Shown: positions 16,420 to 25,149 of the stretch, piece after piece
Layout of the letters: every line of letters starts with the position of its first letter
How positions within the stretch are numbered: the stretch's first letter is position 1
DNA from: Euryarchaeota archaeon UBA171
Lineage (GTDB): Archaea; Thermoplasmatota; Poseidoniia; Poseidoniales; Thalassarchaeaceae
Length of the DNA: 51,774 nucleotides
Reading direction: 5' to 3'
Assembly (NCBI GenBank): GCA_002497295.1
Contig: DANO01000027.1
Coordinates: 4,438 to 56,211, forward strand
Position numbers and translations under genes: made by a program
The notes under the pieces: generated by a model
Databases searched by the model: none
What the model was told of the DNA's origin: nothing
What the model saw: the letters and a program-made list of their open reading frames with translations, nothing else

Positions 16420-17658
16420 ATGAGAGTGTTGACCTTTCTAAGGTTCATGAGGCAGATTTTGAAATCTGGCCCAGCAGATCTCGATTGGATTCAATCTCAA
16501 GGACTCCTCGCAGTGAAACTAGCTCAGATTTTCGCACTTCGGAGCGATCTCATCTCCGTTGAGAAATGCCGTCAACTTCAGCAATTATATCAGCACGCAG
16601 CAAGCATCCCTGCCGAGGATGTGTTCAATACCATCGAAGAGCGCGCAGAGCCAGGATTCCTAGAAGCATTCGAAGAAATTGATGAGATTCCTCTTGCAGC
16701 CGCATCTGTCGGCCAGGTGCATCGCGCCCGCCTAAAAGATGGCCGCGATGTTGTCATCAAAGTTATCAAGGCTCAGAATGAAAAATCGTTCAGGCGAGAT
16801 GTCAAGAGGATGAGACGATGGCTCAGAATATTCCTCATATTCATGCCGAAACTAAGGAAAGTTGGAAATCCAGTCGCATTACTCAATCATGTCGCAGATT
16901 ATACTACTAGGGAATTGGATCTGAGAAACGAGATAAAGGGTGCAATGGAACTTGAAGAGATAAAGAATAGAGTCAATGCGGATTTTCCAATGGATCTTCT
17001 GAGATTTCCGGAGTATCACGCCAATCTTTCAAACAAAGACATCCTCGTTTCTGAGTTTATCAGGGGGGACGCTCTTGAAGATGGTATTGAGAGTGGCACA
17101 CTTTCTTGGTCCACCCTCCTTGAACTATTCAGGATACACGGTGCTTACCTTTTCGGCATAGGCACATTTCATGGTGATTTACACCCCGGAAATTGTATCA
17201 TCGATGAGGGAGGTCGATTCGTATTCATAGATAATGGGGCAATATGTCACGCTCCATCGCATGTCAATAAATCTCTATTTGCATTCTTCCAGCATCTCTC
17301 AGATCATAGGTTCGATGACGCTTTCAAGGCCCTGCTGGGGCTATCCGAGAGGCCGATGAATGAAGACAAGGTAAGTCGCTACATGGAGAAAATGCACGAC
17401 ATATACCACGATTTTGAGATGAAAACCGTGGGAGAACAAAGTCTTACCCGAGTCATGATGAAGACGGTAAAGTGCGCCGTTGAAGAAGCAGGCGCAGAAT
17501 TCGGCGAAGAAGCATTCCCAATAATCAGGGCTCTAATGTATCTAGACGGATTGGTAATCAGGACGCATCCCGACGTACGTCTAATTTCATCAATGGGCCC
17601 ATATTTGGATGAATTTAGGGAACATCTCCCCATAGAGAACGAGGTGCAGGTATTATGA
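16420..17658 (+). CDS. ABC1/UbiB/AarF family atypical kinase
   Basis: UbiB-family protein-kinase-like ATPase of 412 residues. Family members in bacteria and mitochondria support isoprenoid quinone synthesis or lipid homeostasis. Visible motifs are KLAQIFALRSDL (the KxGQ motif, with Ala for Gly), PLAAASVGQVHRARLKDG (Ala-rich nucleotide loop), VVIKV (Lys), HGDLHPGN (catalytic loop) and FIDNGAI (metal-binding Asp). The KxGQ glycine change deserves note, because this motif limits protein-kinase activity in the family. It lacks the C-terminal membrane helices of many bacterial UbiB proteins. The stop overlaps the pdxH start by four bases, making it the first gene of an overlapping four-gene operon. 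Confidence 0.9.
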   Translation: MRVLTFLRFMRQILKSGPADLDWIQSQGLLAVKLAQIFALRSDLISVEKCRQLQQLYQHAASIPAEDVFNTIEERAEPGFLEAFEEIDEIPLAAASVGQVHRARLKDGRDVVIKVIKAQNEKSFRRDVKRMRRWLRIFLIFMPKLRKVGNPVALLNHVADYTTRELDLRNEIKGAMELEEIKNRVNADFPMDLLRFPEYHANLSNKDILVSEFIRGDALEDGIESGTLSWSTLLELFRIHGAYLFGIGTFHGDLHPGNCIIDEGGRFVFIDNGAICHAPSHVNKSLFAFFQHLSDHRFDDAFKALLGLSERPMNEDKVSRYMEKMHDIYHDFEMKTVGEQSLTRVMMKTVKCAVEEAGAEFGEEAFPIIRALMYLDGLVIRTHPDVRLISSMGPYLDEFREHLPIENEVQVL

Positions 17659-18257
17659 AAATTCCAGAATTCGCACAAGAGCCGCTATTCCACCCCGTCG
17701 AATGGTTGGAGAGATGGATCAAAGAGGCCGAAGAAGCAGGGGAAATAGAGCCCACAGCGATGTCCCTGTCCACTGTAAGCATCGACGGCGCCCCTCGTGC
17801 CAGGTTCGTTCTTTGCAAAGGAGTATCTGAAAATGGTGTCCTGTTTTTCACAAACTTAGAATCTTCAAAGGCAAATGAGATATCTTCTGACCCGAGAGCA
17901 TCCATTGCCTTTCATTGGCCAACCCTTAATCGTCAAGTAAGGATTGAAGGGCGACTACAGAAGACTTCGGATCAAGAAGCCGACTCTTACTTTCAAACCA
18001 GGAGCCGTTTATCGAAGATAGGGGCATGGGCTTCCAAGCAAAGCCGCCCACTTGAATCTAGAGAAACGCTACTCAAAGCAGTTGATGACTACTCGTCGAG
18101 ATTCAATCATGATGTACCCAGGCCAAGTCACTGGTCAGGCTTCCATCTACAACCGTCCGCCTGGGAATTCTGGCAAGGTCAAGAAGGCCGACTTCACGAT
18201 CGGTGGACTATCCAAAAATCAGATGGAAATTGGCTCTCTTGGAGGCTTCATCCATGA
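17655..18257 (+). CDS. pdxH: Pyridoxamine 5'-phosphate oxidase
   Basis: FMN enzyme of 200 residues that oxidises pyridoxine or pyridoxamine phosphate to pyridoxal phosphate. The order is typical: N-terminal PVEWLERWIKEAEEAGEIEP, FMN site region (APRARFVLCKGV, FFTNLESSKANEI), the SWAS-like GAWASKQSRPL segment and the C-terminal HWSGFHLQPSAWEFWQGQ followed by RLHDRW. The usual GFR reads GFH here. It overlaps the ABC1 gene upstream and the SDR gene downstream, by four bases each (ATGA), so the four products are probably made in a fixed ratio. Confidence 0.92.
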   Translation: MKIPEFAQEPLFHPVEWLERWIKEAEEAGEIEPTAMSLSTVSIDGAPRARFVLCKGVSENGVLFFTNLESSKANEISSDPRASIAFHWPTLNRQVRIEGRLQKTSDQEADSYFQTRSRLSKIGAWASKQSRPLESRETLLKAVDDYSSRFNHDVPRPSHWSGFHLQPSAWEFWQGQEGRLHDRWTIQKSDGNWLSWRLHP

Positions 18258-19006
18258 ATAATGTGGTCTGGATTACGGGTGCGTCCGGAGGAATCGGGCG
18301 AAACGTGCTTGAGAAATTATCAGCTCAGGGGTGGACCGTAGTAGCCTCTGGCCGCGACCATGATAGTTTGCAACAACTTTCCTCGGAATTAGATAATATC
18401 CACATTCTCCCCGTCGATGTCACTGATCACATAGCCATGAAAGACGCAGCGGACAGGATAAAATCCGAATTCGGACAACTTGATGCATTAGTACACTCCG
18501 TAGGGTCAATTCTTCTCCGGCCGCTTCACGCGACCAGTGTCGAACAGTTCCAAGATACAATTTCTCTGAATTTAACTTCGGCCTTCTTGGCGATGAAATT
18601 TAGCATACCTATCATGATGAAATCTGGAGGTGGAAGAATAGTCCTTTTCTCTACAGTGGCTGCTAAAATCGGCATGCCCAACCACTCTTCAATCAGCTCT
18701 GCTAAGGCAGGTGTAGAGGGTCTTGCGAAATCCGCAGCCGCAGATTATGCAAAGAGAGGCATAAGAGTCAACGTAGTTGCACCCGGCTTGATAGAGACGC
18801 CCCTGACTTCCCATCTGCTTTCCAATGAGAACTCAAGAGCTATCTCTGAAAATATGCATCCTATTGGAAGAGTAGGTCAACCACAAGAAGTGGGATCCTT
18901 GGTATCATGGTTAATTTCTGAGGCGCCCGATTGGATGACTGGAACAGTGATACCTGTAGACGGCGGACTTGGTAACATCCGATCCCAGGAGAGCCGGAGG
19001 CCATGA
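18254..19006 (+). CDS. Short-chain dehydrogenase/reductase with catalytic Tyr replaced
   Basis: Classical SDR fold of 250 residues from the ATG at 18254, which overlaps the pdxH stop (ATGA). A longer frame from 18203 would lie inside pdxH and is not preferred. NAD(P)-binding TGASGGIG is near the N-terminus, and the family's N-A-G strand reads HSVGS. RIVLFSTVAAKIG gives a candidate catalytic Ser. In the Y-x-x-x-K site the sequence is I-S-S-A-K: the codon is ATC, so Ile stands where Tyr should be, while Lys is kept. NVVAPGLIETPL and PVDGGLG complete the fold. Loss of the Tyr suggests a changed mechanism or a non-catalytic role. The closest general type is FabG-like. Confidence 0.88.
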   Translation: MNNVVWITGASGGIGRNVLEKLSAQGWTVVASGRDHDSLQQLSSELDNIHILPVDVTDHIAMKDAADRIKSEFGQLDALVHSVGSILLRPLHATSVEQFQDTISLNLTSAFLAMKFSIPIMMKSGGGRIVLFSTVAAKIGMPNHSSISSAKAGVEGLAKSAAADYAKRGIRVNVVAPGLIETPLTSHLLSNENSRAISENMHPIGRVGQPQEVGSLVSWLISEAPDWMTGTVIPVDGGLGNIRSQESRRP

Positions 19007-20250
19007 GCAAACCCACTGTCCACATCATCGGCTCAGGAATATCCGGATTGAGATGTGCAGAGATAGTTCTGGATTCTGGATTAGACGTAAAGATTTACGA
19101 AAAATCAGAAAGAATAGGGGGGAGGATGAAGACAGATATCGTCGATGGCTTTCTTTTAGACAGAGGATTTCATGTCATGCAGACCGGATACCCACATAGC
19201 ATATCCAAAATCGATTTTGAGTCACTCGGGTCAGAGGCATTCAGCCCAGGTACAAGGATTATCAAAACTGTAAATGGAAGACCGAAAATAACCACATATT
19301 CTGACCCCTTTCGAAGACCTCTTTCTTCTTTGAGACTACTTGGGTCTGAGCGCTGGTCAGATTTGATTGGAATGGCTAAATTGAGGCTGTCACTGAGTAG
19401 AATGGATATCAAAAAGATATTCAGCGGAGGGGATGCTTCCACATATGAATATCTCCGGCAGTCCGGGCTATCCAATTCCTTCATCGACAAGCTTCTCAGG
19501 CCCCTTTTTGCAGGAATATTCTTGGAATCAAAATTAGATACAAATGAGCGACTTTTTCGCTTCATATTCTCATCGATGTCTAGAGGTGATATGGTGCTAC
19601 CCAGAAAGGGCGTAGGAGCATATCCGAATCATCTGGCGAAAAAGATCGGTCTTGAACGGATCTCTCTTTCAACAAGCGCATTTGCGGATGACCCGACGAC
19701 GATTATCATCAATGGACAGAGAAAAACAGTGGACCAAGTCGTAGTCGCCCATCCACCCCAGTCGGAAGAGAAGTCTATGAGGATGGTCTGGACTGTATAT
19801 TTCGACTCTCCAAGATCACCAGCTCCGGGTAAATTCCTGCTTTTGAATGGCGATTATCAAATTGGGAAGACTGCAATAGCACATATGGCAGTTCCATCCG
19901 ATGTCCAACCGTCATACGCACCTGAGGGAAGGTCCCTGGTGGTTGCAACAATTGTCGGTGATGCCGCTGATTCTCTAAATCTGAATAACGCCGAAGCAGT
20001 AGAATCGCGTGCTAGAAAGGAAATTGAACAGTGGTTCCCAGATTGCAAAAACTGGAAAACTCTTGATGTTCAACACATCAAAGCGGCACTTCCTTCGCGA
20101 GAGACAGGAGTGAATTTGTCATTCTCTAAATCAATCGGTGAGGATGGGATAATCACCTGCGGGGACCACATGACGCATGCAAGTATGCAAGGCGCGGTCA
20201 ATTCAGCTGAAACAGCAGCCAATGAGGCCATTAGAAGAATCCAGAACTGA
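19003..20250 (+). CDS. FAD-dependent amine oxidase/phytoene desaturase-like oxidoreductase
   Basis: Flavoprotein of 415 residues. The N-terminal dinucleotide-binding motif GSGISGLRCAEIVLDSG is followed by KSERIGGRMKTD, the GG doublet of the amine oxidase/protoporphyrinogen oxidase/CrtI superfamily. A C-terminal FAD segment reads GIITCGDHMTHASMQGAVNSA. The superfamily oxidises varied substrates (amines, carotenes, porphyrins), and the sequence does not choose among them. It is shorter than the CrtI at 23542-25149 and lacks the CrtI C-terminal signature. The gene is the last of the overlapping ABC1 - PdxH - SDR - FAD operon. A role on a lipid or isoprenoid substrate would fit the ABC1 neighbour, but this is speculative. 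Confidence 0.85.
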   Translation: MSKPTVHIIGSGISGLRCAEIVLDSGLDVKIYEKSERIGGRMKTDIVDGFLLDRGFHVMQTGYPHSISKIDFESLGSEAFSPGTRIIKTVNGRPKITTYSDPFRRPLSSLRLLGSERWSDLIGMAKLRLSLSRMDIKKIFSGGDASTYEYLRQSGLSNSFIDKLLRPLFAGIFLESKLDTNERLFRFIFSSMSRGDMVLPRKGVGAYPNHLAKKIGLERISLSTSAFADDPTTIIINGQRKTVDQVVVAHPPQSEEKSMRMVWTVYFDSPRSPAPGKFLLLNGDYQIGKTAIAHMAVPSDVQPSYAPEGRSLVVATIVGDAADSLNLNNAEAVESRARKEIEQWFPDCKNWKTLDVQHIKAALPSRETGVNLSFSKSIGEDGIITCGDHMTHASMQGAVNSAETAANEAIRRIQN

Positions 20251-20286
20251 AGGTAACTACTAACCCTCGAATCCATTAGGAGTTAC

Positions 20287-21120
20287 ATGGTAAGTAAGCC
20301 CGTCTTAATCACGGGCGGTGTTGTTTGCTTAATTTCTGCATCTTTATTGTTGGTTGCAGGGTCATTTACTAACCAAGGTGTGGAAAGCCTTGAAGATCTT
20401 GAAGAGATTGAATATAACGTCTATGACTACTATTATGGATCATATCACGATGGTGAAGAGGCCACAGATATTACATTCGAATTCATCGATGAAGATGGAC
20501 AGGGAAGTATGCCTTGGATAGTAATGGTCCGTGGAGACTATTCCGATACGAATCAAGATAGTCAGATCGATGTGTGCGAGGGCCTGACTCTCGTTATCCA
20601 TGATTCTAATGGAACGAATTTGACGAACGAGAAAGTAGGCCTTCTCGAATGTGATGTCGAAAATGAATCTTATGATGCTGATACAGGCGACGGATTAGCG
20701 GATATAGGATTCATCTGTGACACGTTTTATGATGATCAGAACTGTAAGCCAGGACAAATACTCACAGTAACACTGTACGATGAAAACAATTCAAAAATAC
20801 CATTCACACTTTACGATGCCGATGCTTCTATTATTGCCTTTTTGGGATTGATTGGCGAGGAGGCCGCAGAAGGGATCACTGCTCTAATTGGGGCTAGTAT
20901 GGTAGGATTCTTATCCTGCTGCGGAATATGCTCGGGTCTTGTTATTTTCTTTCTTGGTTTGGTGATAGGCGGCAACCCGCCTGATGAGGTCGAATTCGTT
21001 CACAAATCACTAAATTCTGAAAGTTTTAATCCCCAACTCAATGTTAAAAATCAGATAAACGAACAACCAAGCGAATCTAAAGACGAGGGATGGTGGGATG
21101 ATGTCGTTGAAAATGATTGA
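20287..21120 (+). CDS. Membrane protein of unknown function with exterior acidic domain
   Basis: A 277-residue protein that I do not recognise. An N-terminal hydrophobic helix (about residues 5-25, VLITGGVVCLISASLLLVAG) is a signal anchor. An acidic, Tyr- and Asp-rich exterior domain follows, with four spaced cysteines (in DVCEG, LLECD, FICD and QNCKP). A second hydrophobic segment (about 192-229), with a CCGIC cluster, precedes a cytoplasmic tail ending WWDDVVEND. AGGAG lies four bases before the ATG. Its 3' end overlaps mutY by 23 bases if MutY starts at 21098. Similar short sensors or scaffold proteins are common in marine Group II genomes (recalled impression). Confidence 0.75.
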   Translation: MVSKPVLITGGVVCLISASLLLVAGSFTNQGVESLEDLEEIEYNVYDYYYGSYHDGEEATDITFEFIDEDGQGSMPWIVMVRGDYSDTNQDSQIDVCEGLTLVIHDSNGTNLTNEKVGLLECDVENESYDADTGDGLADIGFICDTFYDDQNCKPGQILTVTLYDENNSKIPFTLYDADASIIAFLGLIGEEAAEGITALIGASMVGFLSCCGICSGLVIFFLGLVIGGNPPDEVEFVHKSLNSESFNPQLNVKNQINEQPSESKDEGWWDDVVEND

Positions 21121-22066
21121 TCAACCTCTTCGGAAAAGTCTGATTGACTGGTATGATAAAGAGAAGCGTGATTTGCCATGGCGTAGAACAAACGATCCTT
21201 GGCTGATTCTTCTCTCAGAGGTAATACTTCAACAGACCCAGGTTTCACGAGGAATCGGATATTGGGAGAAAATTTCGAATCGTTTCCCAACTCCAAAGTC
21301 ACTTGCTAAAGCAGATCAAGAGGAACTCCTAACCCTCTGGCAAGGCGCAGGGTACTATGCCAGAGCGAGAAGATTACACGCTCTTGCCGTACAAGTCTCA
21401 AAACCGTCTAAAGAAGGGGGGTTTGACGGCTCCATACCTGAATCAATAGAACAACTCCTAGAATTGCCAGGAATAGGTGCATACACTGCTGCCGCTGTGG
21501 CATCAATAGCCTTCGATCTGCCCGTGGGGGTCGTGGACGGCAATGTTCGTCGAGTGGCCTCCAGACAGACCGGAAACTCGAGCCCAACTCAAGATTCAGT
21601 AGGCATGTGGGCCAATTCTATGCTTATCTCCGGCCGCCCGGGGGATTCTAATCAGGCTATGATGGAGCTCGGAGCAGTCATATGCAAGCCAAAGGCTCCA
21701 AAATGCGAGTTATGCCCAATCGCCAGTAATTGTGAGGGTAAAGAAAATCCATTAGCATACCCAACCCCAACCAAGAGGAAGAAGTCTATCGAAAACCTCG
21801 ATGCCGCAGTCTTGCTCGACTCTGTAGGCCGGCCAAGACTACTCAGGAGAGATCCCTCGGAAAGATTCGGCGGCATGTGGGGGCCCCCTATGTGTGATAT
21901 TATGACCGATTCGTTAACCCCTGTGGGAGAAATAGTGCATCACTTGACGCACAGGGAACTGCGGGTCAAGGTGTGGTCAGGTCAATGCTCCAAGGGTACC
22001 GACCCAACCACTGTCCCAATATCCAATCTAGATCGAAAGATTTTGGAGATAGCAGGAGTAATGTAA
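21098..22066 (+). CDS. mutY: A/G-specific adenine DNA glycosylase
   Basis: Base-excision repair enzyme that removes adenine mispaired with 8-oxoguanine. The catalytic domain has the helix-hairpin-helix ELPGIGAYTAAAVASIAF and the catalytic Asp in VVDGNVRRV. The iron-sulphur cluster motif C-x6-C-x2-C-x5-C lies in ICKPKAPKCELCPIASNC. A NUDIX-like C-terminal recognition domain (FGGMWGPP, HHLTHRELRV) completes the protein at 322 residues, a little short of bacterial MutY. Three in-frame ATGs (21098, 21101, 21113) compete; GGTG at 21092-21095 suits 21101 best. It overlaps the preceding membrane-protein gene. Oxidative-damage repair fits the peroxiredoxin and photolyase nearby. Confidence 0.93.
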   Translation: MMSLKMIDQPLRKSLIDWYDKEKRDLPWRRTNDPWLILLSEVILQQTQVSRGIGYWEKISNRFPTPKSLAKADQEELLTLWQGAGYYARARRLHALAVQVSKPSKEGGFDGSIPESIEQLLELPGIGAYTAAAVASIAFDLPVGVVDGNVRRVASRQTGNSSPTQDSVGMWANSMLISGRPGDSNQAMMELGAVICKPKAPKCELCPIASNCEGKENPLAYPTPTKRKKSIENLDAAVLLDSVGRPRLLRRDPSERFGGMWGPPMCDIMTDSLTPVGEIVHHLTHRELRVKVWSGQCSKGTDPTTVPISNLDRKILEIAGVM

Positions 22067-22109
22067 GGATCTAACACCAATTCATACGTCCAGACACACA
22101 GGCTAACGC

Positions 22110-22490
22110 GTGGAACCTCATCTAACCCCCTCTTGGAAAAGAGTCATGAAGGGTAGTAAATTGAAAACAGGACAGAAAAAGATGAAGACAGTAGGGCGAA
22201 CACCAGTTATGTTGTTGAGAACAGAGGACAAGATACACGCAACAGGTGCGCTTTGCAAGCACATGGGGTGGCCACTCGCATGGGGGGGTAAAGTGGAGGG
22301 AGAGTGCATAACATGCCCCCTTCATCAATCCCAATACGAGTTAGAGACGGGAGAAGTTCGCGAATGGTCACCCTTCCCATTGCTTCCGGCATACGGCAGA
22401 CTCGTCGGTTCGATGCGAAAGAAGAGACCCCTCCAAGTCCATGAAGTCCGCGAGATAGAGGGTTGGATCGAAGTCAGACTATCGTCCTAG
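22110..22490 (+). CDS. Rieske [2Fe-2S] ferredoxin-like protein
   Basis: A small soluble Rieske protein of 126 residues. The cluster ligands are C-x-H in LCKHMGWPL and C-x2-H in CPLHQSQYELETGEV. There is no signal peptide or membrane anchor, so it is a cytoplasmic electron carrier or the ferredoxin part of an oxygenase, not a cytochrome bc subunit. The start is a GTG at 22110 without a clear ribosome-binding site; an ATG at 22146 is the first in-frame ATG. It ends five bases from the convergent ABA4-like gene. Its electron-transfer partner is not in the window unless it is one of the flavoproteins nearby. Confidence 0.86.
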   Translation: MEPHLTPSWKRVMKGSKLKTGQKKMKTVGRTPVMLLRTEDKIHATGALCKHMGWPLAWGGKVEGECITCPLHQSQYELETGEVREWSPFPLLPAYGRLVGSMRKKRPLQVHEVREIEGWIEVRLSS

Positions 22491-22495
22491 GTGAA

Positions 22496-22936
22496 TCACT
22501 CTTTGGAATCAACACGGACTGCTGCAAGATGTATAGCCACCCCGACAGGCATCAACATAACACCAAAGAAGACCGATGAAACCGATACCCACCGGCTGCT
22601 GTTCATTTCCATACACCTCTTCCACATCCACCTGGTTACGACTATGTCTCCCGCCACAAAGTGCGCCCATGCAGCAGCAGCGCCAGCCCTCGTTCCTAGC
22701 AACTCTGCCAGACTACCCAGTATCTTATCGGGCTTGACAGAATCCTTTCCAAAGTCCACAAGAACTTGCGGATCCGATACCATAAGGGCCCACCAGATGG
22801 CTATGGGGCCAATGAAGAAAAGAGGCCGATCCATGACTTTCTTGGTCATCGCATGCTCTGGGTAGAAGAGCATCGCAAACCAGAAGGGCCCGACCCACAT
22901 CGTCGAGAGAAAGAAAGAGAGGTCGTATACATCCAT
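22496..22936 (-). CDS. ABA4-like (DUF4281) membrane protein in carotenoid operon
   Basis: A membrane protein of 146 residues with four hydrophobic segments (near residues 6-26, 38-55, about 85-100 and 118-140). It resembles the ABA4/DUF4281 family: conserved Trp/Phe-rich first helix, GPIAIWWALMV, and AAAAWAHFVAGDIVVTRWMW, whose F-x-x-x-D...R-W pattern is the family core. Plant ABA4 is needed for neoxanthin formation. In this operon with crtB and crtI it may modify or bind a carotenoid; it could also stand in for an end-group enzyme, since no lycopene cyclase gene is visible. GGTGAT lies three bases before its ATG. It is the last gene of the operon. Confidence 0.72.
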   Translation of the reverse strand: MDVYDLSFFLSTMWVGPFWFAMLFYPEHAMTKKVMDRPLFFIGPIAIWWALMVSDPQVLVDFGKDSVKPDKILGSLAELLGTRAGAAAAWAHFVAGDIVVTRWMWKRCMEMNSSRWVSVSSVFFGVMLMPVGVAIHLAAVRVDSKE

Positions 22937-22948
22937 GTCATCACCACA

Positions 22949-23542
22949 TCATATGTTATCTAAAATCTCTACAATATCAACCAATTCATTCCAGTCGGCC
23001 CAGTATGAGTGTTCGAGAGATTCAATACTTCCATCACTCCGATATATCTGCAAAGTAGGCGTCGATGGCTGTTCGAATGCTTCGTATATACCTTGAGTCG
23101 AGGTCATACCAGAATCCAAATTCAATATTTCCACATCTTCGCTTGGAACCATCACTGGCCAACTGGAAGGGTGTTCAGCCCCATCTTCAACGTATGTTGA
23201 CAGTACTTCTCCCTCATCTTCGAAAGCAGCATATCGATGAATACTCACCACATTGAGTCCTTGAATCGTTCCATTTTGAATACCTGCATAGATCATATCA
23301 GTCCAATCATGGCATCCCCTGCACGAGGCACCTACCCACAAAATAAGAGCATCTTCTTCATTCACAACATGTCTTAAATCGAGTACTTCAGGTGTACTGT
23401 TGCCCCCTTGATGAGTTATCGACTCAAAAGAAATACGTTGTAGGGGCTCCTCGGAAGATTCTACACCTTCTGAAGAGAGCTCGGGGGCCACACAGCCGGA
23501 TAGTGCGAAAACAGAGATTATGAGAGCGGCAATATAACGCAT
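22949..23542 (-). CDS. Thioredoxin-fold lipoprotein
   Basis: A 197-residue extracytoplasmic protein. The N-terminus MRYIAALIISVFALSGC is a lipoprotein signal with lipobox LSGC, so the mature protein is probably lipid-anchored on Cys17. The body has a thioredoxin-like arrangement: LILWVGASCRGCHDWTD gives a CxxC redox pair, and PSTPTLQIY supplies the cis-Pro region. It should transfer electrons or form disulphides outside the membrane. The ATG shares one base with the crtI TGA (TGATG), so translation is coupled. A longer frame upstream (to 23638) would lie within crtI and lacks a signal at its N-terminus. A redox lipoprotein in a carotenoid operon is unusual. Confidence 0.8.
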   Translation of the reverse strand: MRYIAALIISVFALSGCVAPELSSEGVESSEEPLQRISFESITHQGGNSTPEVLDLRHVVNEEDALILWVGASCRGCHDWTDMIYAGIQNGTIQGLNVVSIHRYAAFEDEGEVLSTYVEDGAEHPSSWPVMVPSEDVEILNLDSGMTSTQGIYEAFEQPSTPTLQIYRSDGSIESLEHSYWADWNELVDIVEILDNI

Positions 23543-25149
23543 CACGACACCATGCCAGAGGGATTTGATGGAATCTGGCTGGAGGGCTCCGGGACAGGAT
23601 GATTGGAATAAGGGAACCATGTATCCACTCCATTCCATTCGGGGTGAATGCCCATATCTGCCAAGACTAGTTTGCTAGTTATTCGGCCTGATTCGAAAAT
23701 CGTAGGGAGTCCGCTTCCTGGATGCGTACCGCCGCCTACAAGGTACAGACCTTGAAACTCATCAAATCTATTCCCAGGCCTTAGGAATAGCATTTGATCA
23801 AGACTGTGCGCTAGATTGAACACAGCACCCCTGTAGATGTCCGATGAACCCCAATCATCGGGAGTCACGATCGATTCGCTTACGATGTGGTCTTCAAGAT
23901 CTGCAAACCCTAGTTTCTCCATCTGTTTAATGATAACATCTCTGTAATCATGCTTTATGCTATCCCATTCAATCGATTCATGTACGTTTGAAACCGGAAC
24001 CAACACGTAGAGTGTAGAGCACCCATCAGGAGCCAGACTAGGATCTGTGATGCAAGCATTCTGGACGTATATCGAAGGATCTTCCCAAGTGACCCGATGT
24101 TTCGTAATGTCTTCAAGATTCGACTCGTACTTCGAGGATGCATAGATCTGGTGATGGGGCTGATCCCACGTTTTATCCGTACCGAGATACAGCATGAATG
24201 TTGAACATGAGTAAGATTTCTTCGCCAGTTTCTTATCGCTCCATCTTCGCCTCTTATCATTTGGAACCAAGGAGGTCATGCCATTGGCGAAATCAGCGTT
24301 CATAATCACCTTATCACATCGTATCTCGCCTTTTTCCGTTCGTACTCCCACGACACGCTTACCATCAAGAAGCAACTCCTCTACTGGAGTAGATAACTGA
24401 ATATCAGCCCCGAGTCCAATGGCAATATCAGCCATACGCTCAGTTATGCTGCCCAAACCACCCTTTGCATGGAAAATCCCATGTTCATATTCGAGGAAGG
24501 CAAGAATCGTAAAGAGGGAAGGTGCTTGAAAAGGGCTCATTCCCAGATACTTCGTTTGGAAAGACATGGCCAGTCGAATCCGCTCATCCGGGAAAAGCCG
24601 TTTCAAGTCGCTAGCGACTGTTGCCCACGGCCTCATCACGGACGCCGCTTCCAACGCTTTCCTGCTGAATAGATCCGAAACACCATTCCAGGGCGACTGC
24701 AGACTGGACTTACTTTTCGTAAGCTTACGTCGGTTTTCCGTCACATACTTCCTGAAACCTGACGCATTTTCTTCACCAGACAGACTTCTGACTCTCTCAG
24801 TCATCTCGTCTAGATCGCTCGTAGCTTCAATCGACCCACCCTGTCCGAAAACCAATTTGTATGACGGATCAAGAGGAATAAGTCCGAGCTCTTTGTGAGC
24901 ATCTAGGCCGATTGCCTGGAATATTTCTTCGATTATTTCGGGGTAATGGAAGAATGTGGGGCCACGGTCGAATCTGAAACCATCTTGCTCTATGATTTTG
25001 GTGCGACCGCCTACCTCTGCGCATTTCTCTACGACTAAAACATCGAGACCAGAGTGCGCTAGTAGCATAGCGCTGGCCAAACCTCCCGGTCCAGCCCCTA
25101 CAATTAGCACATCTGGGTCAGCCCTTTGAGCCTCGGACATAGCCATCAT
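23542..25149 (-). CDS. crtI: Phytoene desaturase CrtI type
   Basis: FAD enzyme that introduces double bases of conjugation into phytoene, usually to lycopene. From the ATG at 25149 it has about 535 residues. The FAD motif VLIVGAGPGGLASAMLLAHSG is near residue 15, followed by EKCAEVGGRTKI. The C-terminal CrtI signature is LYLVGGGTHPGSGLPTIFESG. A run of G residues just before the start is the ribosome-binding site, and the ATG overlaps the crtB TGA (ATGA). A frame opening at 25170 adds seven residues and is less likely. The C-terminus past the signature (VDTWFPYSNHPVPEPSS...) is a short Pro/Ser tail. The number of desaturation steps cannot be read from sequence. Confidence 0.94.
   Translation of the reverse strand: MMAMSEAQRADPDVLIVGAGPGGLASAMLLAHSGLDVLVVEKCAEVGGRTKIIEQDGFRFDRGPTFFHYPEIIEEIFQAIGLDAHKELGLIPLDPSYKLVFGQGGSIEATSDLDEMTERVRSLSGEENASGFRKYVTENRRKLTKSKSSLQSPWNGVSDLFSRKALEAASVMRPWATVASDLKRLFPDERIRLAMSFQTKYLGMSPFQAPSLFTILAFLEYEHGIFHAKGGLGSITERMADIAIGLGADIQLSTPVEELLLDGKRVVGVRTEKGEIRCDKVIMNADFANGMTSLVPNDKRRRWSDKKLAKKSYSCSTFMLYLGTDKTWDQPHHQIYASSKYESNLEDITKHRVTWEDPSIYVQNACITDPSLAPDGCSTLYVLVPVSNVHESIEWDSIKHDYRDVIIKQMEKLGFADLEDHIVSESIVTPDDWGSSDIYRGAVFNLAHSLDQMLFLRPGNRFDEFQGLYLVGGGTHPGSGLPTIFESGRITSKLVLADMGIHPEWNGVDTWFPYSNHPVPEPSSQIPSNPSGMVS

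Noticed and set aside
18969..20048. Other open frames inside the SDR and FAD oxidoreductase genes
   Set aside because: They are shadows of well-supported coding sequence with no start signals or domains.
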